The position numbers were made by a program, and so were the translations under genes. Of a DNA stretch of 64,000 nt, positions 11,774 through 23,589 are shown piece after piece; the first letter of the stretch is position 1, and each line of letters starts with the position of its first letter. Below the pieces are notes generated by a model. That model was not told the origin of the DNA, searched no databases, and was given only the letters and a program-made list of their open reading frames with translations. Origin of the DNA: Paragorgia papillata (taxonomy: Eukaryota; Cnidaria; Anthozoa; Scleralcyonacea; Coralliidae); the NCBI GenBank assembly GCA_035771165.1, contig JAWNZC010000258.1, positions 1,549,001 to 1,613,000 on the forward strand, read 5' to 3'.

Positions 11774-14067
11774 ATGGCTGCTAATATTCCTTATATAAAT
11801 ATCCTTAACTACTGCAATAATTGCAGTACTCAAATTAGAAATAACCAAAAAGCTTTAAAATGTTGTAGCTGTAATCAATCATTCCATTCTAAATGTATAT
11901 CGTTTGGCCCAGTAGATTTCCAACATGCTTGCTGTGATTCTTCATGGCTATGCAAATTTTGTTTAGCCAATAATTTTCCATTCTCAAATTTAAATGATTT
12001 TGAGTTGGCGAATATAATATCATGCAATAAACCTTCTAATCTTGATTTATTGCCAACTTTTGAAGTATTATCTAAATTGTCTTCGATGCCTAATTTAAGT
12101 GATTTTGATAATGAAAATATGATGCCTAACCCTGTTAATTCTCATTATTATTATATTGAGGATCTAAATACGCTTAAGATGTCCTTTGACCACAATTCAT
12201 TTTCTTTATTTCATATTAATCTGAAAAGCCTTCATGCTCATTTTGATGAATTGCATGCAATCACTTTTATCTACCATAAATATTCCGTTTCATGTTATTG
12301 GAATATCTGAGACTCGAGAACTGATTAATAAGGGATTCAAGATGAATAATATTCTTAATGGATATGATTTATACACCCAGCCAACCAAATCATCGGCTGG
12401 TGGAATTGCTTTGTACATCAGTAATTCAGTCATGCTTAATGAAAGAAGTGATCTCAGTTATATTTGTGATGACTTTGAAACCCTATGGATTGAAATAAAG
12501 AATTCCAAGGGAAAAAACATTTTATGTTCATGTGTATATCGTCATCCATCCTCAGATCCGAGAAAGTTCAGAGAACATATTGAATCTTTATTTTTAAAGA
12601 TATCTAATGAGACAAACAAGTATTTATAATAGGCGACTTTAATATAAATCTCCTTGATTTTGACCGACATAATGAAACAAATGAGTTTTTTAATACAATG
12701 AATGCTAATTATTTTTTGCCATATATTCTTCAGCCAACTCGAGTCACAGAAAGTTCTGCGACATTGATTGACAATATTTATGGTAATTATATTGATCATC
12801 TTTGTGTAAGTGGTAATATTGTGTATAAACGTGTATATAGTTACCTAGAGTACCTTGATATTCTCAATGAGCATCAATTCGGATTTAGAGCTAATCGTTC
12901 TACATCCCATGCCTTGTTAAGTACGATTGAAAATTTAAAACAGACCCTTGATGAAGGTTCTTTTGGATTTGGTTTATTCATAGATTTCAAAAAAGCCTTT
13001 GATACTGTAAACCATGATATTCTCTTAAATAAACTTGAATTTTATGGAATTAGAGGTGTTGTTAATAAATGGTTTCAATCGTACTTGTCAGGAAGAAGTC
13101 AATATGTATCAATTAATGGTCATAACTCAAGAATTAAGTCTATTTATTGTGGAGTACCACAAGGATCAGTTCTGGGACCCTTACTTTTCTTACTTTATAT
13201 TAATGACCTGCCATATTGTTCCAACAAGTTAGTATTTCATTTATTTGCTGATACCAACATATTTTTTTCATCAAAAAATCTCGATTTGATTCAAACTACT
13301 TTAAATGCAGAATTGAAACATGTTTCACAATAGCTGTATGCCAACAGGCTGGCCTTAAATATTGAAAAGACAAATTTCGTTGTTTTCCAATCTCCAATAA
13401 AAATCCAATTTTTATTGACAACAAAACTATTTGTGAAGCTAATTCTGTTAAATACCTTGGTGTTCTTATTGATTCTACTTTGTCTTGGAGATCTCATATT
13501 TATGAGTTGTCTAAGAAAATAGCTGAATCTGTTGGAATAATATCTAAATTACGATACTATGTAACCACTGATATTTTAATTTCAATTTATTACTCGTTAG
13601 TATATAGTTTTCTCACATATGGTATTGAGATCTGGGGTCTAACATATGCTTCTTATTTAAAACCCATTACTATTCTACAAAAGAAAGCAATAAGAATAAC
13701 TTTCTCAGACCCCCAATCCCATAGTGAGCCAATATTTAAGTCATTAAATCTATTAAAATTTACTGACTTAATTAATTTTTACCTTTTAAAATTTGTTTTT
13801 CGCTGGAAGAAAATGCTGTTACCAGCTTGTTTCTCTAACTATTATGATTTTTTGAGTGAAAGACATACCTATCAAACAAGGCAATCACTAAATGAAAATA
13901 TTTATCTAACTCAAAAAAAATCAGATCAATTTGGTAAAAGATCTATCAAATTTTCTGGTGCCATATTATGGAATTTGGTTCCTTATGAGATAAAAACAAG
14001 TAATTCACTTTCCATTTTCAATAAAAAGATTAAGCATTATATGATTGATAGATATGGCTCTCAATAA
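11774..14067 (+). pseudogene. LINE ORF2: PHD finger, endonuclease, reverse transcriptase
   Basis: The frame starts at 11,774 with a PHD-like zinc finger (CNNC ... CCSC ... HSKC ... WLCKFC, residues about 12-65). An AP-endonuclease domain follows (LFHINLKSLHAHFDELH, then after a frameshift near 12,290 GISETREL and GGIALYISN, to LIDNIYGN). From about 12,800 the frame jumps to YLDILNEHQFGFRANRST, well inside reverse transcriptase, so the end of the nuclease and the first RT blocks are deleted. RT blocks FKKAFDTVNHDIL and CGVPQGSVLGPLLF are present, but the catalytic FADD box reads FADTN, with one aspartate lost. A stop at 13,333 separates the C-terminal part (13,480-14,067). Confidence 0.85.
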
Positions 14068-14353
14068 CTTTTGTTAAATTTACTGTAAACACTGTCTCAT
14101 TATTTAACTTTATTATTGACTTTTCTACAGTACTTTCTTTCTTATTATACATTTATTCTCGTATTTCTTAGATAATCAATCTGAAGATGCAGGGTATCCT
14201 CTAGATTAGTTTTCACTGTTAGGATATCCTGTACTCATCTTATTAATTTATTGTATCTCTCTGTTTCTCTGTTTTTTAATTCATTATCTTTATGTAATTT
14301 ATCTACTGTAATATCAAGATGAGTAAATAAAATTTATTACCTAATTTATTACC

Positions 14354-16035
14354 TGCTTCTTGTGCACTAATTTCAACATTATTCAAAAATTTATTGCCGA
14401 TATCTCTTACTTGCTGTTTAATGGTTGAATTGCCTTGTCTAGATTCAGCACATGCAGTTCGTAATAGTTCACTCATTCCTTTTTTGTGCTTTAGGAATGT
14501 ATGATACAATGTACATTGCACATTCATAGACATCAAGAACAAATTGAATATCCATGTTAGCTCTCCATGCACTAAGACAAGCAGGGTTATAATTATTAAT
14601 CCGTAATTCATTTGGCTACCTATTTGGCTAATATGGTTGCTGCTTTAAGCCCTGATCGTACAGCAAGCAGATAATTTTCTTCAGTTATTTTCAAATTCAT
14701 TACCAGCTGCTCAAATGTAATATCTTCACCTTCTTTTAAATCATTCAAATATTTTTGTATTGATATCCAGTTATTTTTATGTTCTTTAAGCATGTAAGCA
14801 TTCTTTAAGTAACTCATCATCATCAGTTGGCGTTTTACATGTAATTATCTGGTCAATAAATGCTATAACTTTATCATTATCACCAACACCAAATACTGGG
14901 GCATCTTCTAGCCATATTAACATATGAATATGAAATGAGCCTCGTTGTTGATACTCAACTCTATAAAACCAGTAAGGTGCAAGACTACTCATAAGAAAGT
15001 TTCGTAAAAATGGATTGATTTGGTAGTCAAAATATGTCTTGCACATATCACAGGGTCACTTTGAATCAATTTGCATTCTTCCTCCCAGTTGAGATTTTCT
15101 AGCTCATTGTTAGTGTATTCTTTGTTATTGACAAGTTTACCAAGTATTCTAAGAAGATGAGTCCATTGCGTTTCAGCAGAAGGAAAACTGCAAAATAATG
15201 AGGCTGAGCCTAATTGTCTTATCATTGCAAAGATATCTTGTTTAGCCTTTTGAAAATATGGAGGTGACCCTCTTAATGCTCTCACAAACTTAAACCCTTC
15301 GTCATAATGAAGTTTCTCTATTGCCCCTTTTTGTTTGAGCTGACCTGCTTTAATTGAACTATTTTTCTTTTGGGATTTCCTCAAGGCAACTTGAGATTGA
15401 CCAAGTAAAATCTTCATTTGTAGTTTCTTTGTTTTAAAGAAGATATTCTCTACACACATAGCAGCCTTTCTGTCTGACCGCCTTAACTCAGATTTGCAAA
15501 TTTCACTATTAAATGAACATCTGTAAGTCTACTGGTATTGTCAGGTCGTTTTTGGCCAGAAAAATACCTGGATATGCCAATTCTTCAGAATATGCATCTC
15601 TGAAAAGACTTAGAGGAGTGCTACCTTCACCTGATGCAACATTTACAATTTGTTCACGTTCATCATCTGTCATGAAATTAGTAGCTGTTAACATGGTATC
15701 TGTGACACCAGCAGCTATTTCTACTTCATCTTCACTCCAGTTATCTTCATCTTTATCTGGTACCTGATCACAATCCTTATCTATATTTTGTGATTGTTCC
15801 TCATGTTGTTCAGTGTTACTTTCACCCAATGGTAATAAAACATCAGAATTACTTTCAAGCCAATTTTGATTGAAAGTTATACCTTCTTCTCTGTAGAGAC
15901 TACTGTTATTCACAAGTCATTTAGCAGCTTGAACTACTTTGTGTGGCCTTACATTCAAGGATAAAGCTGAACGTTTATATTGTAGTTTCCTCTTTAAGTT
16001 AACTTTGTTCCAGTTTCATCTAGTAACCTTGGTAA
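14354..16035 (-). pseudogene. Helentron Rep (HUH endonuclease) region
   Basis: From the right: an acidic N-terminus (15,913-15,509), then Helitron_like_N sequence (SELRRSDRKAAMCVENIFF, LRGSPPYFQKAKQDIFAMI, SAETQWTHLLRILGKLV; 15,500-15,060). After a frameshift comes YRVEYQQRGSFHIHMLIW near 14,940, where HIH is the metal-binding HUH motif of the rolling-circle replication initiator. A stretch after CLHA (14,790) is missing. Near 14,500 one frame reads [12 protein letters not shown], the tyrosine-bearing block, and the other reads [16 protein letters not shown], so a base has been lost between them. Rep nicks and joins the transposon ends; this copy cannot. Confidence 0.8.
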
Positions 16036-16037
16036 CA

Positions 16038-16130
16038 TATAGTAATAATAATAATGGTTTATTGAATATAAAATCGCACAAAAGTGAATTGCTTTACATT
16101 TACAATGTAAGATTACATAACTCCAACAGA
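16038..16130 (-). repeat. Short retroelement 3'-tail remnant
   Basis: On the minus strand this reads as a tail ending AATAAACCATTATTATTATT, which looks like the short-repeat 3' end of a severely 5'-truncated LINE or SINE. It sits between the Helentron's right end and the next LINE. No coding sequence remains. Confidence 0.35.
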
Positions 16131-16139
16131 TCATGCATT

Positions 16140-17890
16140 TAGCATTAGGAAACATCTATCATGGAAGTATATAAATGGCCTAGATGGAATTTCTACTAGA
16201 TTGTTAAAGGAGGCTGGTTCGATAATAGTCCCATCCCTTACTTTTATATTTAATCTTTCAATTCAAACTGGCATTTTCCCAAAAGATTGGAAAATCCCAA
16301 AGGATTGGAATCCCAAAGGATTGGAAAATTGCCAAAGTGATACCAATTTATAAGGCTGATGAGAAATGCATTCCTGACAACTATCAACCTATTTCCATTT
16401 TGCCAGCCATTACTAAGATTATAGAAAGGATAATTTTTAATCAATTATACAGCTATCTGACGGAACACAGTCTGCTTACAGATTCGCAATCTGGATTCAG
16501 ATATCTACATTCCACGACGACGGCTTTGGTAGACGCCACAAACAAATGGTTTAATAATATGGATAAAGGCCTTCTAAATGGAATTATTTTCTTAGATCTC
16601 AAAAAAGCATTTGACACCATGGACCATTTTCATTGTCAATGAAATCAGCCTAAAATGGTTTGCTTCTTATTAAAATGGTTTTCTTCTTATTAAAATGGTT
16701 TTCTTCTTATTTAAATGCTAGAAAGCAAAAAACAGTCGTGGATGGTGTACTGTCAGATAGTCGTGAAATTAAATGTGGAATTCCCCAAGGATCTATCCTT
16801 GGGCCTTTGCATTTCATTATCTACATAAATTATCTTCCAGCGTGTGATCTTAACTCTAATGTACGTATGTATGCAGATGATACCAGTTTAACTATTGCAA
16901 ATGCAAATGAGAGAATTTTAGAGCAACAAATGAATCACGATCTGTGTGAAATACATACCTGGTTAATAGCTAATAAACTAAGTCTAAATGTTGTTAAAAC
17001 AAAATATATACTAGCTAGCCATAGTAAAATAAGAAATCTTGAATATCCCTTTCAAATACAAGTTGATCAAAAACCTCTTAACAGAGAATTGACATAAATA
17101 CCTTGGGGTTGAAATTGATCAATCCCTTACTTGGGAAGATCAAGTAGATAAAATTTCAAAGAAGGCTTCAAGGGGAATAGGCGTATTGAGGAGAGTAAGA
17201 CATCTTGTTCCCTACGAAATTTTAATCACAATGTATAATGCCCTAGTACTGCCATATTTGGATTATTGTAGTGCAGTACGGGAACTTGTGGGAAAGGGAT
17301 GTCAGACTCACTTCAACGCCTTCAAAATAGAGCTGCCAGAGTGATCACCTATTCTAACTAGTACAACTACGATAAGCGATCGGTTGAGTTATTGGATGAG
17401 CTGGGATGGGAGGATCTTACTGAACGAAGATTCAAGCAATTATCAATATTAAAGTACAAGGCCCTAAATACGGGCACTCCAAATTACCTAAAAAATATGT
17501 TTGTAAATACTAGTGATGTCCATTCTTATAACCTGAGAAACTCATCCCGAAATCTGTTTGTGCCAAGACCAAACAGTGAAGCTGGTAAACGTAGCTTTGG
17601 GTATTTGGGGTCTGTACTCTGGAATGGCTTGCCATATAATATTGCAAATCAAACAAATATTGTAGCTTTTAGAAATAAGCTAAATTAGTTTTTAGCAGAC
17701 AGTATTAATAACTTTGATAATTTTTCTATTTTCCTTTTGTTATTGTAATTAAGTTTTGATTATTGTCATTAGAAATTTGAATTTCTTATATATAATGTAT
17801 ATATTGTAATTAATCTGAACTTTGTTTTATTACTTTGTTTAATTTACTCTACACGGCTCTCAGGAAGATCATGTTATTCTGTATATGATG
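16140..17890 (+). mobile_element. 5'-truncated LINE with reverse transcriptase
   Basis: Reverse-transcriptase sequence begins near 16,170 (GLDGISTRLLKEAG). Pieces at 16,337-16,642 (NYQPISILPAITKIIERI, DSQSGFR, LDLKKAFDTMDH) and 16,660-17,097 (CGIPQGSILGPLHFIIYIN, RMYADDTSL) retain the YADD catalytic box and the thumb. The C-terminal part (17,392-17,688) ends WNGLPYNIANQTN...AFRNKLN with a premature TAG. Endonuclease and ORF1 are absent. Two microduplications break the frame: a 15-16-bp unit around CCCAAAGGATTGGA repeated at about 16,275-16,330, and a 20-bp unit around TTAAAATGGTTTTCTTCTTA repeated three times at about 16,651-16,712. Confidence 0.8.
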
Positions 17891-17894
17891 AGAT

Positions 17895-18850
17895 TCCGTG
17901 TTTGAAGAGATCTTTAGTTTGTCTCGTGACCTTGCAACTCAAAGAGACATTGTAGATAACCTCGAGCAGTACTCAAGGCGCGACTGCACTCGAGTAAGAC
18001 ATATATTTCAGAGAGTTTGACACAGAACAGTAAACAACTCTTCAAGAGAAGCTATAAAGCTAAAATGGACTTGGGTATCCGCTTCATATGGACCCGTCAA
18101 GGCAAGATATTTTTACGTGCTGATGCTACCAGCCCAGTTATTCCCATCGCCAATGAAAAAGATCTTGACTCATTGCATCGTCGTTCACTGACATTTCCAC
18201 ATGTACCTCTACCAACCGTAAGTCAGGTCAATGGCTGAATGTAAGTGCCCTTACTGTAATAAAATTGTAAAAGATAGCTGTAGAGCTATTGAATGTGACA
18301 TCTGTCAGAGATGGTACCATTTGAAATGCTCATTATTAACTAGTAAAAATTACAAGTATTATTCAGACACTGCGGACCTATGGTTGTATTGTCAATGTAG
18401 GTCAGATACATTTCCATTTTATGATCTTAGTAATAATGAAGTGATTCAGCTACTAGTCTTTAATTCAAACTCTACTTGTTTATGCTCAAATACCTTTAAA
18501 CTAGATACAGTGCCTACTCTTGACATTTTTTCTTCTATTAGTAAAATTCGACATCTCTCCGATTCTGATCTTGATTTACACTTACCAGTGCAGACTAACT
18601 TAAAATATTATTCTATTCATGATTTTCATAGTGTTTTGAAATTGACAATGTATTTTCTAGTAATTCATTTTCTGTCTTACACTTGAACATTAGAAGTCTA
18701 CCAGCTAACCATGAGCACCTTGTCTGTCAGAAATTAAATACAAAGTTGGTCAGGATCCCATTATAAATATTTCTACTCCGGGATACAGGTTTGTGTCTCA
18801 ACATAGTTTGTCTAATGCTGGAGGTGTTGGGAAAATACTAAGTTAATATT
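17895..18850 (+). mobile_element. LINE fragment: ORF1 end, PHD finger, start of endonuclease
   Basis: A third LINE piece, complementary in content to the one before it. Near 17,900-18,000 the frame reads LATQRDIVDNLEQYSRRDC, the typical end of a CR1-type ORF1 coiled coil. Codons 18,017-18,238 give YKAKMDLGIRFIWTRQGKIF, the ORF1 C-terminus. ORF2 begins at 18,231 (overlapping by 8 bases) with a PHD finger (CPYC ... CDIC ... HLKC ... WLYCQC) and continues to LHLNIRSLPANHEHL, the first endonuclease block, in a shifted frame. The sequence decays after GYRFVSQHSLSNAGGVG near 18,830. No RT follows. Confidence 0.75.
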
Positions 18851-20266
18851 AGAAGTGATTTAAGTGTTACAAATCCTGAGTATGAGCGGCATCTCTATTT
18901 AACGGAATCAATGGAATCAACGGAATCTGCCGGAAATTTGGTTAATCGCTTACTAACAAACGGTTAATAAAATACATTTATTTACGTTTATTAGCTGAGA
19001 CTGAAACTGATCTGTCGTCGATACTTCAAATAAGGTTATTGGATTAGACATATTAAACAGTTTGTTTATCAGACAGTGTTACCGCTAAGAACAAGGTCAA
19101 ACATTTTAATTTGATTTAGTCTTTTAGATGTTTACGAGTAATGGAGACAATCCGGTTTCTAATTTCAAGGGTAATATCTGTCTTTGTTCTGCACACAACC
19201 AAACCATACATACCGGTAGCCTGCGCGCAGACCGGCGGTACGTTCAGCCTTTGGAAGATTACGTTAACATGTTAACTTCGATTTAAATGAGTGTCTGCGA
19301 TGGACTATACGTCAACGATGGAGTCACTCAGAAACCAATCTGTTCAGTTTTTTTGGAGGTATTTATTGTTTACAATATACGAATACATTTTGTCCATTAC
19401 GACGCTACGGGTCTTAGTTTGAATGTCAAGGTTTACTAACGTTTAGATTTTCCCCCGTTTTTTATTGTCATCGTTATCCTAGAATGGTTCCGTCCGAGCT
19501 TGACGAAAATCATTGAAATACGATGTCGTATGAACAATGATCGACGGTGCGACAAATCGTTATGTACTAGTACAGGTCAGTTTCACATGACAACATGCAT
19601 GGCCGTCATATGTATCAGTGTTCCTCGACAATAAAATTAGCAAGTATCTTCTTTGTTAGGAAGACCAACACGGTAGCCAAGCTCTTTGTCATTTTGAATG
19701 CCTGGGAAGTCTGCGATCGATTAAACGTTCAACTTACCACACAAGCGAATTGAAAATGACGCGAGTAATTTTCAGGTTCAAAAACTTTTATTTTATTAAA
19801 TATACGGTTACATGATTAAACCAAAATTATCAAATTTTTTTTTTGAAACATCTAATGTATATATATATATATATATGTATTTACAGCGTTAAGCATGATT
19901 AATACAATACAAAATACTACATTTAATACTACATATAAAACATGCAGAACAACAAATTCTATATTATGATTGTTGAGATCGACATTTTTAAACTCTAAAA
20001 ACTGATCTTCTCAAGTCGTCCAAAACGCAATTAACATGGGTTTTAAATGTTGTCTTCTGTTCTACCTTGAGGTAATTTAGACATGAATATTTAAGGATAA
20101 ATTTACTACATAAAATTTCTGTGTATATCGAAGAAAATTCATCTAGGATGCGAGACATGCGGGATACGACAGTGTCTTTAAGACATGTCATCCGAAATAA
20201 AATTGGTTGGCCACGATTATGTTAATCTGTCTTAAACAACTGGACTGATTTCTTATGGCAAGCATG
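18851..20266. other. Non-coding spacer, possibly MULE flank
   Basis: No gene recognised. It contains a short (AT)n run near 19,860-19,876. It may include the left terminal region of the MULE-like element to its right, but no terminal inverted repeat pair could be matched by eye. Confidence 0.3.
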
Positions 20267-23133
20267 CTATATTTGCACAAGTCCAAACTCGCGACCTAGG
20301 CAATCCCAGTGCACCTTATTTAGTTTACTTTTAACTAAATTACATACATGAAGGTCTAAATGCAAATATTCTTTTACGCATGACCGGTTAAAGTGGAAGT
20401 GTTTCCAACCCTTTTTAAATGTGAGAATGGCCGTTCTTGGGTGAGGAAATGAATTAAAAATTTTAGCCGCTAAGACAAAGTCGTTTGGGGGTGGGGGAAC
20501 TGCTGGAGGTGTTCTAATACTTTTCCCACAACCATAACACTTGCGTATTTGGGTACCGTGTAAATGTTTTAATATGAGCTGGCTATCGTGTTTATCGAGT
20601 TGAGTGCAAGGTTCTGGTAAATTAGTAGGGGAACGTTCTCCATCAGCCTTGTGCCCTTTACGTTTACGACGGGGAGCGTTTCCTTTTTGCCCTACGCATC
20701 TTAAATTAATCTTTTGTGTTGACTGTTTATGTTTATTTGTCCACCTCCCATTTTCAGAATGCCACTTTAAAAATGCATTAAGTTTCTCAGTGTCAGCACA
20801 TGCAACTGTACGACTACAAATTGAGTGCACAAAATAGTATTTACAATCACATTCGGCTTTACCCGATTCTGAAAACATTGTTACTATTTGAGTCTCTCCA
20901 CCAGCATGGATAGACCTCAAAACACAGTACTTAAAAATTCCTGCTTTCGTGCATGGAGCTTGAAAAATCGCTTCGTCCGAATTTTGAATCAGTTCAGCTG
21001 CCCCTCCCCAAATCCCCTTTAAAGTAAATTAATTGATATCAATGTTGACATTTTTGTAACTCACTGATACTAATCCACTGTCAGCAAGAGAAGCGTCACT
21101 GGAACCTCGCAATTTGGCATGGCTAAGCAAATCTGTCATCGAAACCGAGCTAACCTTCTTAAGAAAATTTATTTTTTGTTTTGCAGATAGCTTAAAGTAA
21201 TCTGTGCATTGCAGCTGTGCCCTAAATTCTTCCCGGACTACATATTTTCCTTTTAAATTGCAGTATGCTTTCTTTCTATCTGCTTCTTCAGCGTTAACAA
21301 ACTTTGATACCTCTTCAATAAATCTTGGCATGCTGGACTCTCTGAAACCAAGCCAATTTTGTATCCGGAAGTTATTGCTCTCTGAGTCGTTAGTGTAAAA
21401 TTTGGTTGGAGGAAAACCTAAACCAGCAAGAGTGCGTACTGACGCAATCATGGCAGATTTCATTACCGGTGCAAGCGACCTTATGTAGTCGGTAAAACGT
21501 AAATCTACATCAATTACCGCCCAGTTTGAGCTTACAGATCTGAACATGTTATCGAAAGCAGAAGAACTGTCGCTGTCAAGAAGGGCGTTTTCCCCGTGCA
21601 TGATATCATCAAGAAATGTATTTTCGTGTCGCCTAAGCTAAAGTTCTGTCAACTTAGTAATAATGTTTGTCTCGATATGCTTAAAACAACGAAGCGGTAC
21701 TGCATTGGGAAATTTTTCAGGGCGTTGCACAAAGCTGTTTCTCCATCAGTGCCATAACATTTTAGATATTGGAGACCAGGCCTCAACCTAAGTAACGTTT
21801 GTAAGAAAGCAGTGTATACCTCTTCCGTTTTCGAAAAATGCATCAGCAAAGGCCCAAGTTCGATGGGACTGCTCATTCGCTGAGGATGCATAGAAAGTGT
21901 TAAATTACGATAACTGATTGGGGTAACATTAAATCTTCCGAGTTTAAAGGTTGGGTCAATTGACATTGGCATGTGCTCATTATCATCACAACAAAACCGT
22001 TCAAGATTTAGGAGTTGACTATCGGAAGCCAGAACAACAAATGGTTCAGGGAATTCCTTTATCTCTCGGATGAAATTACCTAAATTATTCTGCGCCATTT
22101 CGATATGTGAAATCTCATCTTCACTAATCGGTGTAGTGCCAGTTGCGTTTTGGCGATATCTCATTTGGTGAAGCTGTTTTGTATTTATTATATCAGCTGG
22201 ACTATCGACATTGTGAATTCCTCCAATGTCACAGGCATTGGCAGCAACACTCCATGAAGCACCTCTAAACTTTTGACATGCTTTCTGTAGCAATGATGGC
22301 TTAACTTTACAATATGTATGAACTTCATGCTTAGCATTACCATGCTTCTTCTGTGGTGTGATTGGATGCGGATTACCAGTGAAAAAGTACTGTAAAAATA
22401 CTAAATTGTTGGATATCTGATCTCGGTTATTCTTAACAAAACCAATAACCTTCTTGAAATCATGGTAGGTTCTATGGTGATAATACTTTCTTACCAGTAG
22501 ATAGTGACTACTTGTCATATTCCTTTCATCTAATTTCTTACTACATTCTAAATTATAGTTTTCTAGGTGCTTTTGAAACGTAAAAGTTCTAACGCCATCG
22601 TTTACCCAACTGCTGTGACCATCGCAACCTATATCTGATAAAGGCATATCTGAGGATTTAACGGATACAAGAAAGGACAGATTGTCCTCAACAAGTGGAG
22701 GTAATTTTTTGCACACCGTATGTAGTTTAGGATTGTCAACGAGATTTCTAAAATAATCCAGATACATTGGAGAATATTTACCAGACTTGAAAATTGGCAT
22801 CGATGGACTTGCTTGATAGAATCGAGGCTTCGCTTTGACTGGCTTGTCTGCAGAGTGACTTCATGATTCATTCTCATCGTCAATGATGGTAATGACAACT
22901 GGTAAGGAAGTGTCGCTTGTTTTCACTTTCTTCACACATTCACTTTCCTGTTTTATAGTACCAACTACATGAATGTCATCTGAGCCATCTCCAGATGACA
23001 CCTCGACCATTAACAGTCCTGAGTCGTCACTATCTAAACAACGCGATTTTCTTTTCCTACATCGGATTAATCGGACGAAAACAATTAGATAAGGTACAAG
23101 TTTGCTGCGGGTGGAGGGCAAGCGCGGGTACAA
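20267..23133 (-). pseudogene. MULE-like transposase with SWIM zinc finger
   Basis: Read from the right: an acidic N-terminus (23,133-22,861), one in-frame TGA, then a long frame (22,800-21,649), a frameshift near 21,650, a third piece (21,601-21,029) and a fourth (20,920-20,267). The core carries MSIDPTFKLGRFNVTPISY and YGTDGETALCNALKNFP, spaced like the first two catalytic blocks of the MULE (Mutator-like) DDE domain; in the shifted frame FRCFKHIETNIITKL follows, like the block leading to the third acidic residue. The fourth piece starts with a SWIM-type finger (ECDCKYYFVHSIC), usual at the end of MULE transposases, then a basic stretch and a second Cys cluster (CYGCGKS). The family call is from motifs; Kolobok-type elements are the main alternative. 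Confidence 0.65.
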
Positions 23134-23515
23134 TCAAAAGTAGGCGAGAAGAAAGGCGGCGAGAGAAGAACGCCTTTCTTCCCTTCCACCTTTCTTCCCG
23201 CCCTCGCTTGCCTTTTTTCTACCGTAAAAAAAGCGACAGACTTAGAGTAAGTAAGTCTGCAACTCCCATGAAATTTTGCGTGATAGATAAGAAGAAATGA
23301 AAAGGTAAACGTTTTTATCGAATGCACTCATGAAAAATATTGATACTCTTCCATGGATACGTATTGACTTACATTTGTTTGTTTCTTTTGCCTTCATAGA
23401 TTTCATCGATCTGAGTAGGCGAGTGTGACCAGGGAAGTGGAGACGGAGAGGCACGAAGATGTGCATAAAAAGAATCCTAGAGACAAATACGAAGCTTATT
23501 AATATAATACATACC

Positions 23516-23588
23516 TATGTATGTATGTATGTATGTATGTATGTATGTATGTATGTATGTATGTATGTATGTATGTATGTATGTATGT
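23516..23588. repeat. (ATGT)n microsatellite
   Basis: About 18 uninterrupted copies of the tetranucleotide ATGT. Open frames across it (repeating MYVC or YIHT) are artefacts. Confidence 0.95.
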
Positions 23589-23589
23589 T

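Larger units (their letters stand above)
10798..14353 (+). mobile_element. CR1/L2-type LINE inserted in the Helentron
   Basis: A 3.56-kb non-LTR retrotransposon on the strand opposite to its host. Its borders follow from the interrupted Helentron frame (VYFVLQ ... to the left, EISAQEA to the right). It has ORF1 (10,831-11,676), ORF2 (11,774-14,067) and a 3' end made of short repeats based on TTTATTACCTAA, as in CR1/L2-type elements that lack poly-A tails. No target duplication longer than 2-3 bases is apparent. ORF2 has an internal deletion, so the copy is not autonomous. Confidence 0.8.
4990..16035 (-). mobile_element. Helentron (Helitron with AP-endonuclease), broken by two insertions
   Basis: Rolling-circle transposon read right to left: Rep/HUH region 16,035-14,354, helicase 10,797-8,640, endonuclease 8,628-8,232 and then 5,165-4,990. 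The gaps are occupied by a LINE (10,798-14,353) and a piggyBac-type element (5,170-8,230). Joins are visible: the frame ending EISAQEA at about 14,354 resumes as VYFVLQLAMVKSS at 10,797, and the endonuclease frame ending QLCHT at about 8,232 resumes as LNEVLSL at 5,165. Endonuclease-bearing Helitrons are known as Helentrons or Helitron2. All three coding parts carry frameshifts or small deletions, so this copy is dead. True 5' and 3' ends were not identified. Confidence 0.8.
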
